From: Lamellibrachia satsuma
Taxonomy: Eukaryota; Annelida; Polychaeta; Sabellida; Siboglinidae
Reading direction: 5' to 3'
Assembly (NCBI GenBank): GCA_033239005.1
Contig: BSQZ01000018.1
Location: forward strand, 3,473,036-3,537,035
Length of the DNA stretch: 64,000 bases
The first letter of the stretch is position 1. Every line of letters starts with the position of its first letter. Both the position numbers and the translations under genes were made by a program. The notes under the pieces are model-generated. The model was given only the letters and a program-made list of their open reading frames with translations, was not told where the DNA came from and ran no database searches. Positions 1 through 30,005 of this stretch are shown here, piece after piece.

Positions 1-831
1 GTCGGGGCATTTAAAAAAAAATTGGTCAGCATGTCAATGAGATGATGGCAGTTGCTGTGAAAAATTTTCAGAATTTCTAATGGTCACGTTTTCTTATAAT
101 TAGACAAAACGTTAACATGGCCACTAATGCAATTCTCTACAGTGGTCTGATCCCTTAAGTTGGTCTTTCTGAATGCGTAGATGTTTGAACTCTTCTTGTT
201 TGTACGTGTCCTTTGGAAGAACAACCCGTTCTACCTGGTGTATGTGCCATAGGAAGTAAAATACTCCACACAGGGGGTAAATGTATAACCTGTCGTGGAC
301 TCAAAGAGTGGTGGTCTCTATCTCTAACCCACTGGTTTTATCTCCCGCGGCTTGAGCTGCTTCCAGGCCGGGCGTGTGAGAGACACCAAGCAGGCCGTGT
401 GGACGGCAGTAATGTCCTACAGGGGTGTATAGCCGTATATGGACGGAGAGTGTTTGTCATGCATGTTGTATCTGTTTGTCACTCTATTGTGCATAGTGTA
501 CTGTTGTGACGAATATTAAAAGTGTGCAGTGTCTGAAGCCAGAGGTGCCACATTTCCTAGTTTGAGAAATATGTATCCTTATTTTTTTGCCAATTTTAGC
601 ATATCTCCTGTTGTTGTTCTTTTTAAAATAATCTCCTTTTGGACCAACTCCTTGAAGCATGGCTCCAAGAGTTACATGGTCACATTCTCTCTAAACAAAA
701 GTGGCTGCATAATGCATACAATTACACTCTTTTTGAGACTTTAATTTTTCAAAAAATCAGTACTGCACTCACTCCTTTATTTAATCTCCGACAGGAACAT
801 ATCCATCATCCTGATTCTTTAATTTGGCCTC
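1..831. other. Probable intron upstream of the 1083-2013 exon
   Basis: This stretch lies 5' of the splice acceptor at 1082 and is probably intron of the same gene. One exon-like patch was considered at about 379-430: a plausible acceptor ending at 378 followed by a short GC3-rich frame reading VRDTKQAVWTAVMSYR. Its donor phase does not fit the next exon, so it is not called. Nothing else is supported. Confidence 0.3.
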
Positions 832-1075
832 TCTGACGTGCATAATGGTAAATATAGCATGTGTTTGGCATCTCTGACGTGCATAATGGTAAATATAGCA
901 TGTATTTGGCATCTCTGACGTGCATAATGGTAAATATAGCATGTATTTGGCATCTATGACGTGCATAATGGTAAATATAGCATGTATCTGGCATCTATGA
1001 CGTGCATAATGGTAAATATAGCATGCATTTGGCATCTATGACGTGCATAATGGTAAATATAGCATGTATTGGTTG
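832..1075. repeat. 41-bp tandem repeat, about six copies
   Basis: The core GACGTGCATAATGGTAAAT recurs every 41 bp (at about 836, 877, 918, 959, 1000 and 1041), with few substitutions between copies. Each copy holds a TGACGT half-site resembling a CRE/ATF core. The array runs to within about 10 bp of the splice acceptor of the following exon, so it occupies the space where the branch point should be. Confidence 0.9.
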
Positions 1076-1082
1076 AGTTTAG

Positions 1083-2013
1083 GTATCATCCGAGCACAAC
1101 CCCAGAGATTTCGTCAGGAACCGGAAGTTCTGAAGGCGACTACAAGGTGTCACTGCAGCGCGATGTCGACATGGAAGAAGGCAACATGGCGCCTGGCGTT
1201 AAATGGGATATTTTGCCGACTGAATACCAGATGCAGAAAGACAATAAGAACGAGAGAAAAAAGAGTCGGAAAGGCAACAGCTACGACTTGCTCGGCAAGA
1301 ACATGCACCCGGTTCTGCATCGCAGACAACAAAATAGCAACAACAACAGCAGTAGCTACGATTTGGAAAGTTCTTTATGCAGTGCCGATCGAAAATCTCC
1401 CCTAAGACCAGACATGGTAGACCCACAGAACCAAGACACGAAGCGTCGCCATCGACCGCAACCTCTGCCAAAACCGTTGTACCACTCCGTCAACGGGCCG
1501 CTTCGCGTTATCTACGACAATCGACAGATGGCGCCACACGGTAATATCGTTTCCCGCTCGATGGCGCTAGCGTCGACGGACAGAAAGTGCGAAGATGCTA
1601 ACGCTGGGTTGCGAATGTCGTTCTTTCGGAAAGTACACGATACGTCTGAAGAACATACATATTTGGGTGGCAGAAAAGCAGAAACGGGATACCATATTCT
1701 CAATGGGGCAGGTTTCTATGAGCGCAGTAGCGTTATTGTAGCAGATGTCAACGACATCAAGAATGGCGTGAATGGAAATGGCCGTCTTTCTCCGGGGCTA
1801 CGCGTGGCTTCGCGTGGCGGCGTTGAGGGTAATGATAGCGAAAAGTTAGCGATGTCGCAAGTCGAACCGGGCTCTTTAGAAGAAGATCATTCAACTGTGA
1901 AAAAATGTGATCTTATCGACGCCGAAAAATGTCAGTTCAGCGAGGAAGCATTTGTCCACAATATAATAGAGTCATTGATACGTCACGTGTGCGGCACAGA
2001 ATACATTGAATAA
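1083..2013 (+). CDS. Last coding exon of an unidentified protein (probable disordered or cytoplasmic tail)
   Basis: An open frame runs from an acceptor (TTTAG ending at 1082) to the TAA at 2011-2013, about 310 residues. The first base of the exon completes a codon begun in the previous exon, which lies outside the window or was not recognised. The protein is polar, rich in Asn, Ser, Arg and Lys, and has no signal peptide, membrane segment or catalytic motif that I can see. Readable stretches include YHPSTTPEISSGTG at the start, a basic KNERKKSRKG region, SYDL repeated twice (residues about 65 and 91), PQPLPKPLYHSVNGP and a C-terminal HVCGTEYIE. The SYDL, proline and tyrosine motifs would suit the intracellular tail of a receptor or channel, but that is inference. 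Codon use is GC3-rich, as in the other confident exons. Confidence 0.65.
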
Positions 2014-2278
2014 GGATCGGCGTTGACCTGTCGTTAAAAGCTGCTGTTGCTATATTTGCATAGTCGTATCTTTCGTGAGATCTGATCATATAATTATTAA
2101 TGGTGTTCATAAAGGCATAGACCATCTAGGCCTAGTATTGCATTCCAGTAGCATGGCAGTATGCGGGACATATCGATAGGCAAAACTTCGTCTTCGGTCA
2201 ACCGTTGCGTATTAATCTGGAATAGTCTATGCAGGCTTCCAAACAAACATCGCATTCAAACATGCTGTGAAGCGTAAC

Positions 2279-2284
2279 AATAAA
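2279..2284 (+). promoter_or_regulatory. Candidate poly(A) signal (AATAAA)
   Basis: AATAAA lies about 265 bp after the stop codon at 2013, a suitable distance for the 3' UTR of the upstream exon. A second AATAAA at 3137-3142 followed by a T-rich stretch is an alternative distal site. Confidence 0.4.
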
Positions 2285-3334
2285 AGTCTTTAATTGTCTT
2301 TTTACATTTATATTTGTCCCCGATTTATCGCCGGTGTTGGACTTCAGCTTGTTGTGCCATGTATTCACGAGTGTACGGGCGGTGAATCCCAAAACGAAAA
2401 CTCCAATGTAAACAACACATAAAGTGCATAATCCTACAGAACAATATTCATATATGTTAGATACCACAGCACGAAACCATAGAACGCACGTGGAAGAGAC
2501 CCAAACCAATTTCATCGGCATTACATCGTGTCTCCCGGTGTAATAAACCTTGAAATAATTGTGTCTGTCGTGATGTTGTCCCCTGGATTTTTTTTGTATC
2601 ATTTTATTTACACGTCAACTTGCTCTACTAATTGTAGACGTTTAATTGTTTAACTGTATTATCTCGTATAAAGTTTAATGCTGTGAAGAAGCTGCATAAT
2701 AATTAAATCGTAATTATCTAATTGACACGTGACATATAAAATATTTTTCACTGCTGATAACGACAACTATTATATTAATTACTAATGCATGTTTTCATAT
2801 AATAATGCGAAATTATGAAGCTAGTGTTGTATAGGTTTTAAGAGTCTAGCAATTCATTGTTGCTTGTAGAAGTTAGTATTTAAGTCCCAACTGTCTTCAG
2901 ATCATGTATATCGAAACAATATAGACGCATTGATATGTATGTAAAATGGCATTATATGCTGCTTTTAGCCTGGTGGGTTATGTGGGGTCGATATGGATGA
3001 ATGCATTATAGCGGAATAGTTTTAGTTGGTTGATTCAGGTTGGTTAGCAATGCTGAGTAAAAAGTGCATGATCAAGCATGCGTTGCCATATGACATATAA
3101 ACGTTGACTATATGCATACCCAATCGATGGTCGTTCAATAAAATTTTTGACTTCAGTTCAATGTCCGCAGTTGTTTCGAAGTTACGCTTGAATGAGCATC
3201 AGTACCATCATGGATGATCAACGTTAATATATAAGATTGCTTTTTCTTCAGCATTATGTTGTTATAAATAGCAGTACGCCGACAGCGAAGACACGAAAAC
3301 AGTAAATGGTGCTCCTATATAAAGAAGGTTATTT
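2285..3334. other. 3' UTR or intergenic AT-rich DNA
   Basis: AT-rich sequence with no supported exon. The minus-strand open frame at 2198-2602 has hydrophobic runs but no splice sites or codon bias, so I treat it as chance. The stretch may include an extended 3' UTR ending near the AATAAA at 3137. Confidence 0.4.
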
Positions 3335-3538
3335 ATGAGGCGCCGTAGCGGACAAAAGTATGATGAAACGGCGAAACCTGTCGAGTTTGCACGATCACTG
3401 GTCGAGTCTGCGCGAACGATTGAGTCTGCGCTAGAGCCTGTTCATATGGCACGAGAACCTGCTGAAACAGCGCGATTATTAGTCGAGTTTCCGAGAACGA
3501 TCGAGCCTGCAAATGGCGACGTCTGGCGACTAAATTGA
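3335..3538 (+). repeat. Degenerate short-period repeat with an open frame
   Basis: A 67-codon open frame consists of imperfect repeats of a short phrase related to VEFARSLVESARTIES, AREPAETARLLVEFPRTIEP. The DNA shows the same thing, with GTCGAGT[CT]T and CGA[AG]C recurring. It ends just before the 63-bp array. I read it as an older, decayed tandem repeat rather than a gene: no acceptor, no codon bias and no recognised domain. Confidence 0.4.
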
Positions 3539-3539
3539 A

Positions 3540-3985
3540 CTAGAACTAGACCGTCTGGCCGTGCCAGCTACTACAGCGGTGAAGGAAAGAGGATAAACTG
3601 AATTAGAACTAGACCGTCTGGCCGTGCCAGCTACTAAAGCGGTGAAGGAAAGAGGATAAACTGAACTAGAACTAGACCGTCTGGCCGTGCCAGCTACTAC
3701 AGCGGTGAAGGAAAGAGGATAAACAGAACTAGAACTAGACCGTCTGGCCGTGCCAGCTACTACAGCGGTGAAGGAAAGAGGATAAACAGAACTAGAACTA
3801 GACCGTCTGGCCGTGCCAGCTACTACAGCGGTGAAGGAAAGAGGATAAACAGAACTAGAACTAGACCGTCTGGCCGTGCCAGCTACTACAGGGGTGAAGG
3901 AAAGAGGATAAACTGAACTAGAACTAGACCTACTGGCCGTGCCAGCTACTACAGCGGTGAAGGAAAGAGGATAAACAGAAAACGC
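3540..3985. repeat. 63-bp tandem repeat, seven copies
   Basis: The core CCGTCTGGCCGTGCCAGCTA recurs every 63 bp (3551, 3614, 3677 and onward), with a seventh, slightly altered copy near 3930. The period is a multiple of three, so the minus strand stays open as 21-residue repeats containing VYPLSFTAVVAGTARRSS. Copies differ by single bases (TACTACAGCGG versus TACTAAAGCGG, ACTGAAC versus ACAGAAC), showing recent amplification. Confidence 0.9.
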
Positions 3986-4009
3986 AACCGAGGGACTGAT
4001 ATCGGTCAT

Positions 4010-5250
4010 ACGTTACGATGATTACAAGACAGTTTCTAAATTACATAAGTGTATTTACACAGCAATAGTGAATCCGTAGCGATACTGATTTAATATTTAA
4101 ATATTCATGAATGATTTGAATTGAACTCCAAATTTTTTATTGGGGTAAAGTATATTAGCTTTGGAAGAAACCCTTCCTACTATATGCCGCGTACACCGAA
4201 TTAAGGGCTACGAGGAAAACACAATTCCTGGAAACTATTAGGTCAACCGCACTATGAGTATTTGATCGTGTGAACATCTTTGAAACATTGATATTTTATT
4301 GTATATAATAATATAGACACGCCCATATATCACGTCCTTTATTCGCATAAAATATACAATAATGTGTTTATAATATATGTACATAGCATAAATAAGGTTA
4401 GGCAATCCTGTTTAGCATATTTCTATACATTCTTTGTTCATTTTACCGTGCAAAACAAGAACAATGGCTTGGTAAAAAAACTCTCCACAGCAACGCTTTC
4501 TTGCTGTCATAATATCTCTCAATTCATTTCAGCCACAGCCGATGGCCATCCAGTCAACATGTGCACGTTGGGTCTGTGTAACCGAGGCTACCCCATATCC
4601 GAGATACATTACCGTTGAAAAGCACTGCGCATGTGCTGAGTACAGTGTCGTCAATTACTGCCGCCCAATGCCATACACTGGACAATTCATTTGACTGGAC
4701 AGAAGTCCAGGGTGTCAGTCCAATCGCTCCACAAACAAAAGTTCACCGTTGATTGACCACAGTAATTTAACGTTTGCTTGAATGTAGAAATGTTGATTAA
4801 CACGACATAAACAACGACAACAACATCGTATGTTCCCCCGAGATGGCCCGGCGTGTGTTACACATGTACATGGTGTTTTCGGCAGTTCACTGAATCACAC
4901 AAACGTATGTGTGCAAACGTGTGCAGGAACACGCATGACTGCCAGGATTCTCACACAAAGGGAATGTCATCCTGAGCAAGAAACCTCAGCACGGTAAACA
5001 TACTTCAAACACTGTCGAAAAAAATTATTCTCAATTAATAACTTCAGATACTGTGTAAGCAATTTTGCGGGGTGCATTGACACGAAGACGTATCTCCATA
5101 GCAACGATCATACAACGTTATACAATTCTGCTTGCATCGCACATTTCATAGACTCTGAACGAAACCTAAATCACATTGCACCCAACAACCGGTTTGAGTC
5201 GACCGTGAATCACTTAATGTTTCTGCACTTAAAAAGCTGTTCTAACGGTA
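4010..5250. other. Intergenic, no supported feature
   Basis: Mixed-composition DNA. I found no paired splice sites, domain-like frame or repeat array here. Confidence 0.4.
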
Positions 5251-5256
5251 TCGCGG

Positions 5257-5616
5257 GTGCCGGTTGTAATGAATTATGGCACGGTTATCCGATTACTAAC
5301 TATAGACGAGACACGGTATACGCCTGAAGACGTACGACTTTGGAAAGAGGAGCGACCGATTCTGACGTATTTTGTGACTCGACTCCAGACAGATGTCCGT
5401 GTGTTGCAAGCTGGCACCACACGACGTACTCATAAAGTGTACGTGCATGGGTGCAAGCCCCAATGCGAATATCAAGAATATAATTGGACATCCATGACTG
5501 GTGTGACCGGGTGGACATACAACGCTTGCGTGACACGTTCAATGCGGACATTTAATAACCCGCTCAGTGTGACACATTCCTGCCAAATTGACTGGGCGCG
5601 TTTGAGGCTGCAGTAA
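5257..5616 (+). CDS. Unidentified open frame of about 118 codons (doubtful gene)
   Basis: An open frame in CpG-rich DNA; an internal ATG at 5269 gives a start reading MNYGTVIRLLTIDETRY. It includes several Cys and Trp (GCKPQCEYQEYNWTSM, GWTYNACVTRSM) and ends at a TAA in 5614-5616. No acceptor, signal peptide or known domain is visible, and third-position use is less biased than in the confident exons. It could be a single-exon remnant or chance. Confidence 0.2.
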   Translation: MPVVMNYGTVIRLLTIDETRYTPEDVRLWKEERPILTYFVTRLQTDVRVLQAGTTRRTHKVYVHGCKPQCEYQEYNWTSMTGVTGWTYNACVTRSMRTFNNPLSVTHSCQIDWARLRLQ

Positions 5617-6112
5617 CTGGACAGGTGTTGGCGAACGGTTCACGGTAAGGTAAACAGGTTGCAGGCGTACCGGTGATTGTCCGCCGGGTCGCGGTGATGT
5701 TCCGCAGGACGCGCGCCGTGGCGAGAGCTGCAGCTGAAAGCAGCTCTGAACAAAACTAGGCGGGGTGAAAACATCTCATCGCCCGCTCATTTCCGACTGG
5801 ATTGTGTCATAGACGTAACTAGGTTTCTGGTTAATTCCACGCCCTCCGGTTGCGTCCTGTTCACCGAGTTGATCAATTGTTCGTTACCCACTAAACAATT
5901 CTGGCAAACCGCATCACGGTGGAGTCTAAATATGGAACGGTACGACATGTTGACCAGGCCTAATTGTTCTGCTCGGCACCCCCGCACGTTTACTGTCAAA
6001 TGTCACATCCGTAACTAGGACGTATCCATACTGTCGATTGACCTGTGGCTTCACACGAACAACATTATGTTATGTGCAGGCAAATAAAAACTGGCTTTCT
6101 ACAAACACACGC

Positions 6113-6160
6113 GCATACACACACCCGCACACACGCACGCACGCAGACACACACGTATTT
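6113..6160. repeat. (CA)/(CACG) microsatellite
   Basis: Short imperfect run of CACACA and CGCACGCACG units. Confidence 0.8.
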
Positions 6161-6380
6161 GGTCATAATAGACAAGTCAAAAGCTTATCCTATCTCCTAT
6201 CTAAGGCAGGCAGTCGGTTGTCCTCAGACAAGGCTTTATATCGCTGCCTGGTTTTTCTTCATGTTACTGCATAGTTTAGCACGACGTGCTTCAACAAACG
6301 TACACTCAGTGTATAACAAAACAATCCTGCGTGGTAACAAATAAGCCTAAGTGCTCCTGTTACACAAAAATATATTATTA

Positions 6381-6500
6381 CACGCACGCATGCACGCACG
6401 CATGCACGCACGCACGCACGCACGCACGCTCTCTCACTCACTCACTCACTCACTCACTCACTCACTCACTCACTCTCTCACTCACTCTCTCTTTCTCCCC
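6381..6500. repeat. (CACG)n followed by (CTCA)n
   Basis: A run of GCACGCAC/TGCACGCA units switches at about 6430 to CTCACTCA units that trail into CTCTCT. Adjacent related tetranucleotides suggest one repeat arose from the other by point mutation and slippage. Confidence 0.9.
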
Positions 6501-6910
6501 TCTGTTTTAACTTAGTTAGTATTCACCGTTTCCCGGTCAGGTGTTTCATTCACACACTCGCGATAAGCCCGCACAAGTAATATTAATAGCCGAGTCTGTA
6601 AATTAGTCACAACTAGATTGCAATGATACATCAAATACAATGGGTGAAATCAGTGTGGCATCTATTTAATCTTGCCGCGATCAGAGCGTAGCGACACGGT
6701 GATTATGTGGCCCCTATAACTGCAACTTGGATGAGAACAGCGGTCTCAGGGCACCACTACCGTCACCTGTATTCTGTTCGATTCAAACGCACGCTTCCGG
6801 TGCAAACACGCATGCGCGGACTAATAGTTCCGCCAATTCTCATCACCACCATACCCACCACCAGTGCATTCGTGAATGTTACTGGTTGTGTTGATGGGAG
6901 TTGGTGAACT

Positions 6911-24453
<17,543 letters not shown>

Positions 24454-25149
24454 CTGAAGCAACAAACACGTTGTCTCGTTAACGGCAGTTTCGCTATTTC
24501 GGGGCTGATAAATCGTGTCTGGGCAACGGAGACTCGGCGAAGACGCTGCGCCGTCGACAGACGAGTCCATGCAGAGAACGAGTTCGCAACAACGTGCTGT
24601 CATTGTTCAAGACCTAGCACATCCCACGTCGTGCGGGACATTGCCACATCTGACATTAATTGCAGTCCAGCGGTAAGTACTAAGTGCCTGACATACTGGA
24701 CCACGTTTGTCCACGTTTTAAAGGAATAGTTTGTTAAGACTGGACATCGTCAACGAAGAAAATATAATATAGGAAAAAAGGATAAATATTCATCAAATAT
24801 TTCCAGAGTAACGCGTTCTCGTATTTTCCATAGTAATGTAATATGATACATTAGTAAAAGGTATGTATGTCTTTAGCTCGACGCCAAGTGCCGTTGATTG
24901 TTGGACTGTCAACATTTAGAGACCATGTCATTGCTCTACAAGCGAGCTTGATTTGGTGACAGTTGCTGGCTGTTGTGACACCGAGGCAAATATTTGGTAT
25001 TGTAAAGTGCATTTAGTTAAACAAAACGTTCATGGTTGTGAAAACAAACGCGCAAACAAAAATAGAATATCAAATAGTATGTGCGCTTTATTGTTTCACG
25101 GATGAACGCTTTTCACAAAAGTCGAACTTGTGTTATGTTGACCATGATT
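24454..25149. other. Upstream of the first recognised EF-Ts-like exon
   Basis: The next upstream exon should end with one extra base, but I could not find a convincing one here. A minus-strand open frame continues from the 24.4-kb exon to about 24603 in another phase and stops; I reject it as an extension. Confidence 0.35.
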
Positions 25150-25890
25150 AATGGAGCTACGTCCTGATAAACTAACACATATGGACATCGGAGGTACAAT
25201 GGATCATCCTCAGTATAAATATACAGTCGGAGAGGTGGTGGTTCAGTACTCACAAAGTGAAAAAGATCTTGGAGTGAAAATTGAAAAGAAGCTATAATTC
25301 AAGAGCCAAATAAAAAAATTCAAAAGGCGAACATGACTGCAGGATGGATAAGGCGGTCGTTTGTGTTCCTCAATGTGGTTACCTTCAGACTACTATGTAT
25401 GTCAATGGTGATGACGCATTTAGAATATGCAGTGTCCGTCTGGGGGACACATGATAGCACACATATGGATCAGTTGAAAGCAGTGCAGGAAACAGCAACC
25501 AAGATGGTACCGCAGACACGAGGCCATACCCGGCAAACTACGAGCTGTAGACATGCCCACACTCAGATACAGAAGGTTGTGAGGGGATATGATAACAGTA
25601 TACAACATATTGCATGGAAGATACCACAAAGAAGTGTCACTGAAACCACGTCAGTCCATGGATGTAACTGGGAGGTGGTAGACACTCACTGGCGCTGTTT
25701 CAAGAACGAAGAGGGTGCAGAAGTCTCGAGCTGAGGAAACACAGTTTCACAATGAGAGTGGTAGCAGCGTGAAACAGTTTGACTAAAAAAGAGGTGACGG
25801 CTCCAAATAATGACTGCTTTAAAAGAAGACTGGACAAGTATTGGAAGCATGAGCCAGTGGAATATGACTATAGAGAGAGCGTTTAAAAGA
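25150..25890 (+). mobile_element. CR1-like non-LTR retrotransposon, decayed 3' part of the RT ORF
   Basis: Across broken frames one can read LRPDKLTHMDIGG, QSEKDLGVKIEKKL, HLEYAVSVWGTH, LKAVQETATKMV, then MPTLRYRR and RGDMITVYNILHGRYHK, and finally FKRRLDKYWKHEPVEYDY before a stop. This order is the standard C-terminal part of CR1/L2-type reverse transcriptases. Stop codons and frameshifts show it is dead. Confidence 0.85.
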
Positions 25891-26726
<836 letters not shown>

Positions 26727-26729
26727 ACT

Positions 26730-27430
26730 ACGCTGCATGGGTGGACGGTTGTGATATATGAGAACGAGACGTGGACCATTAAGGAAACAGTGCAAACGAA
26801 TATTGATGCAACACAAATGTTGGTTTGACACACAGTGTCAATGGTACTGTCAATGGTACTGTCAATGGTACTACGGACAATCTCAGTTGCAAGCGAGTCT
26901 TTAGCAAGAGATAGCTACTACCACATACAAAAACAAGATATATAGGGTGTTTTAGAATACATCAGCAAATTCATTAATAAATACCACGCTAATGACACAC
27001 TCCATGGATGCTAGACTCTTAATTGAAGTCTGATTTTTAACGACCCATAAACCATGTGCCTACCACTCTGCACTGTGCTAAACCTATAATGTTAGGGCAA
27101 ATAAATGCACATACCTAATGAATCCAAAACGATCGTCCACCGCTATAACACAACACTGGCTGCAATGAATAGCAACTGTGTCCTCACCCAATGGCAATGT
27201 TGTCCTGAAGTTGGAGCTATGACCTCACCACGGCACACAGGTATAGAACCTAGACCTAGTAGCGCACTCAAATACTTGGGGACTCAAGAAAATGTTTTAC
27301 CGACACTTAAACTTGATTATCTGATCTGACAAACTTCGCATAATCACCACAGTTAGTTTCAACGTACGGCGGAGAAGTTCCCCTGATTAGTTGCCTATGA
27401 AAGCCTAAAGTCAAGTCAGAGAACGTCCTC
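26730..27430. other. No supported feature
   Basis: Contains three copies of TGTCAATGGTAC at 26836-26872 and otherwise nothing recognisable. Confidence 0.4.
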
Positions 27431-27439
27431 GTTTACTTA

Positions 27440-27860
27440 CCCTGGCCACTTCAAGACGTCGACAGAATATTAGACACTGTATATTAATGTAATAACTCCA
27501 GACTTCTATGCAGTAAGTGTGCGGAGACAGTGTAGTCTCACGTTGTGCTGCGTCCCCGAGAGTGTAGCAGTGGCGACAGTTACAGCGGCGACAACAGTAT
27601 GGCTGACTCTCTGCGTAGCTCCAGGCTCAACCGTCCTGCTCCAGTGCCGGCGACGGTATGTACCGCAAGTAGGCGACGACAACAATTATTAACGACAACA
27701 AGAAACGGCCCGCCGCGGTCGCGCCATCGATATAAATCGCCGCGACGAGAGCACAGCTGGGTATGCCTGACTCGCCACTCGTCACGCACGGCTGCGTCGA
27801 CTTCCGGCAGTAAGCTGGCACAGTCTCGGCCACCATGTCTGGGCGTCAATCTACTGTTGT
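27440..27860. promoter_or_regulatory. CpG-rich island, possible bidirectional promoter
   Basis: GC content and CpG frequency rise sharply from about 27541 to 27850 against AT-rich flanks. On the plus strand it holds an ATG with a good donor (see 27599-27655). On the minus strand a strong donor CCAGG/GTAAGT lies at about 27440 and could end a non-coding first exon, and an ATG at 27836 opens a 69-codon frame with a hydrophobic segment (RFLLSLIIVVVAYLRYI). This would suit a promoter for the EF-Ts-like gene and a divergent transcript. That is inference. Confidence 0.35.
27599..27655 (+). CDS. Possible first coding exon
   Basis: ATG in a CpG-rich island is followed by 19 codons, MADSLRSSRLNRPAPVPAT, and a good donor ACG/GTATGT in phase 0. 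No downstream partner exon was identified, and the next plus-strand gene has its own ATG at 50.9 kb. It may be an isolated match. Confidence 0.25.
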
Positions 27861-27869
27861 TGCTGCATT

Positions 27870-30005
27870 GAGTGACGGCCTGTTTTAATTATCGAGACAC
27901 GAACATTGGGCGGATCCATAAGTGTTAGGTAGGTTGTACGAACCATTTAAGTTATAAGAAGACACACGTATCTGCAAACTCAACGAATTGCTCAAAGGAA
28001 TATGTTTCGAGTTACACAAGTTGCTTCAAAACTTCGACAGGAAACACAAGGGACAGTCTTTAACATGGACAAACCTAAAACAAATCTAAATGTTTCCTAA
28101 AATGCATCTGAATGATACGGTATCAATCCGGTTGTTTTCACAGATCCCCTTTCATACAACTTACAGATCAGTGACAGTATGTTAACTCTCTGTGGTAAAA
28201 TGTCGAACCAGACGGCCTCAATTTCCATCACATTCAAATAGCTTGTTTTTACGTCACCCAGGACCATTTTACTATCTGTCCGATAGTAAAATGGTATTCC
28301 AAATCACAAATTAAAAACGGTGTCTTAGGAGGAAACACGTACACGGTTTTTAATGCACATGTATGGATATAACAGCATTTCCGACTAGGATCCGCTAAGA
28401 TCCCTTAAATTGAACATTCATTATTCAATGCATACATAAATATATATACCACATACAAGTCACGTAGCTCTTAAAGGTTTGGCCATTGGCTTCTTAGAAA
28501 AATTTTACACTGGCATCCGTTTTTTCTATGAAACATACTATGCTATAAAGAACATTGGAATGCTACTGAAAGCGATAACTGGATAGTGTTACTCCCAAAA
28601 TGTACAAGCGGTGACGTAATTATAAAGGGTCACACGTGACGAATGCGTCACACACTTCTCGTGAGCAGGAAAATGAAAGCAACGGCTACTACGCAGCGTC
28701 TCATTTGTTATCATATGTCACTACACGTTCCCTCGACATGCGTGTTCGTGCTACCAGCAATTACTGCGAGAAGACTAATAAATCACATTTGTAATCAGAA
28801 AGAAACATACATCGGTCTCTCGCATGACAACACTACAAGTGCACTGGGGTGTCTATTGCACGATTAGTGGTTTGAAACGTTAGAACGAGACAACACCACG
28901 TGACGGTTTTCTGAGAATGTTCCCATATAAAATAACTATTTGAGATTTGAATGTGTTCGTGGTGGTTATATTCTATAGTGTTGGACGTGGCTATGGGTAT
29001 TAGGTGTTCACAGACTTAGACACGTTTACTGGAGTACAACACATTGCGGTTGGGATCCTCTTGCTACTGTTCGAAGTCTTCGAATTTCGTTCACCATACG
29101 TCGCGACAGTTCACACAGGTACATACACGAGCACTGGATGATTAGTTATTTGAACGAGAACGAATAACCGTTGTGCAGTACCTACATCGTGGCTGAATGC
29201 TCTCATGGAAGTTGAGCTAAAAATGTGATTATGATAACGAATGCTATTACTTGTTAATAGCATTACTATTTAATATTACCTCTAATTACACACTCGTGTA
29301 ACAACATAGGACACCGAACCTAGTTAGCAGCTGTCCTGCTTTAACTGGTATTTCAAGTCAAACATTCTAAATGCAGTCAGGTGCGTTTAAATCCCCATGC
29401 TGGTAACAGAACCGACACACATAAGAAATTGAAACATCAATATTGCAAACGTGCAATAAATAAAACATTGCTAATTTAACAACCCTAACACTCATTGTTT
29501 AAAAGCTAGAGTAATGAGATTTATAGTCGTGAAGTTGCGCTAACCTCGCTACGCTGTCAAACAGATGGTGAGCGGGAAGTGAGTTTTTTTTGTTGACAGC
29601 AAGATCTGATGTTCGAGCGTTATTATCAGTAGTAGGCATATAAAACAAATTGGTACTGCTGTAATGCAACCAGACTTAAGAGGAAATTGCCACAAAAGTA
29701 GGCCCCTACTCTGCACACACAAGCTCAACGAGACGGCGACGAAAGTGTTCTTCGACAACAAGACATTATTATAAAATTAAAGGTCGAGTTAAACTAGCAC
29801 AGGTGTAACTACACTGACGACAGTTGGACGACGTTGTTAGATGGACCAACGCCACGGGGTGGCCGATTGTCCTGGCTGCGAAAGGCGTGAGAAATATAGC
29901 AGCTGGCCCATCATCGCGAGGATGAGCTGGCCGGGCGTTACAGCAGATGACACATTCTATCTGGCGTGCGAGCATATTTTTAATGGCGCAGCATTGGGCT
30001 GCTAC
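27870..30005. other. No supported feature
   Basis: AT-rich DNA apart from a CpG-rich patch near 29840-29970. No exon pair, array or transposon ends recognised. The open frames at 29549-29761 and 29769-30008 (minus) have no splice signals. Confidence 0.4.

Noticed and set aside
379..430. Exon reading VRDTKQAVWTAVMSYR
   Set aside because: No good donor in the phase needed by the exon at 1083, and the segment is very short.
2198..2602. 134-codon minus-strand gene
   Set aside because: No splice sites or codon bias; it overlaps the likely 3' UTR and poly(A) signal of the plus-strand gene.
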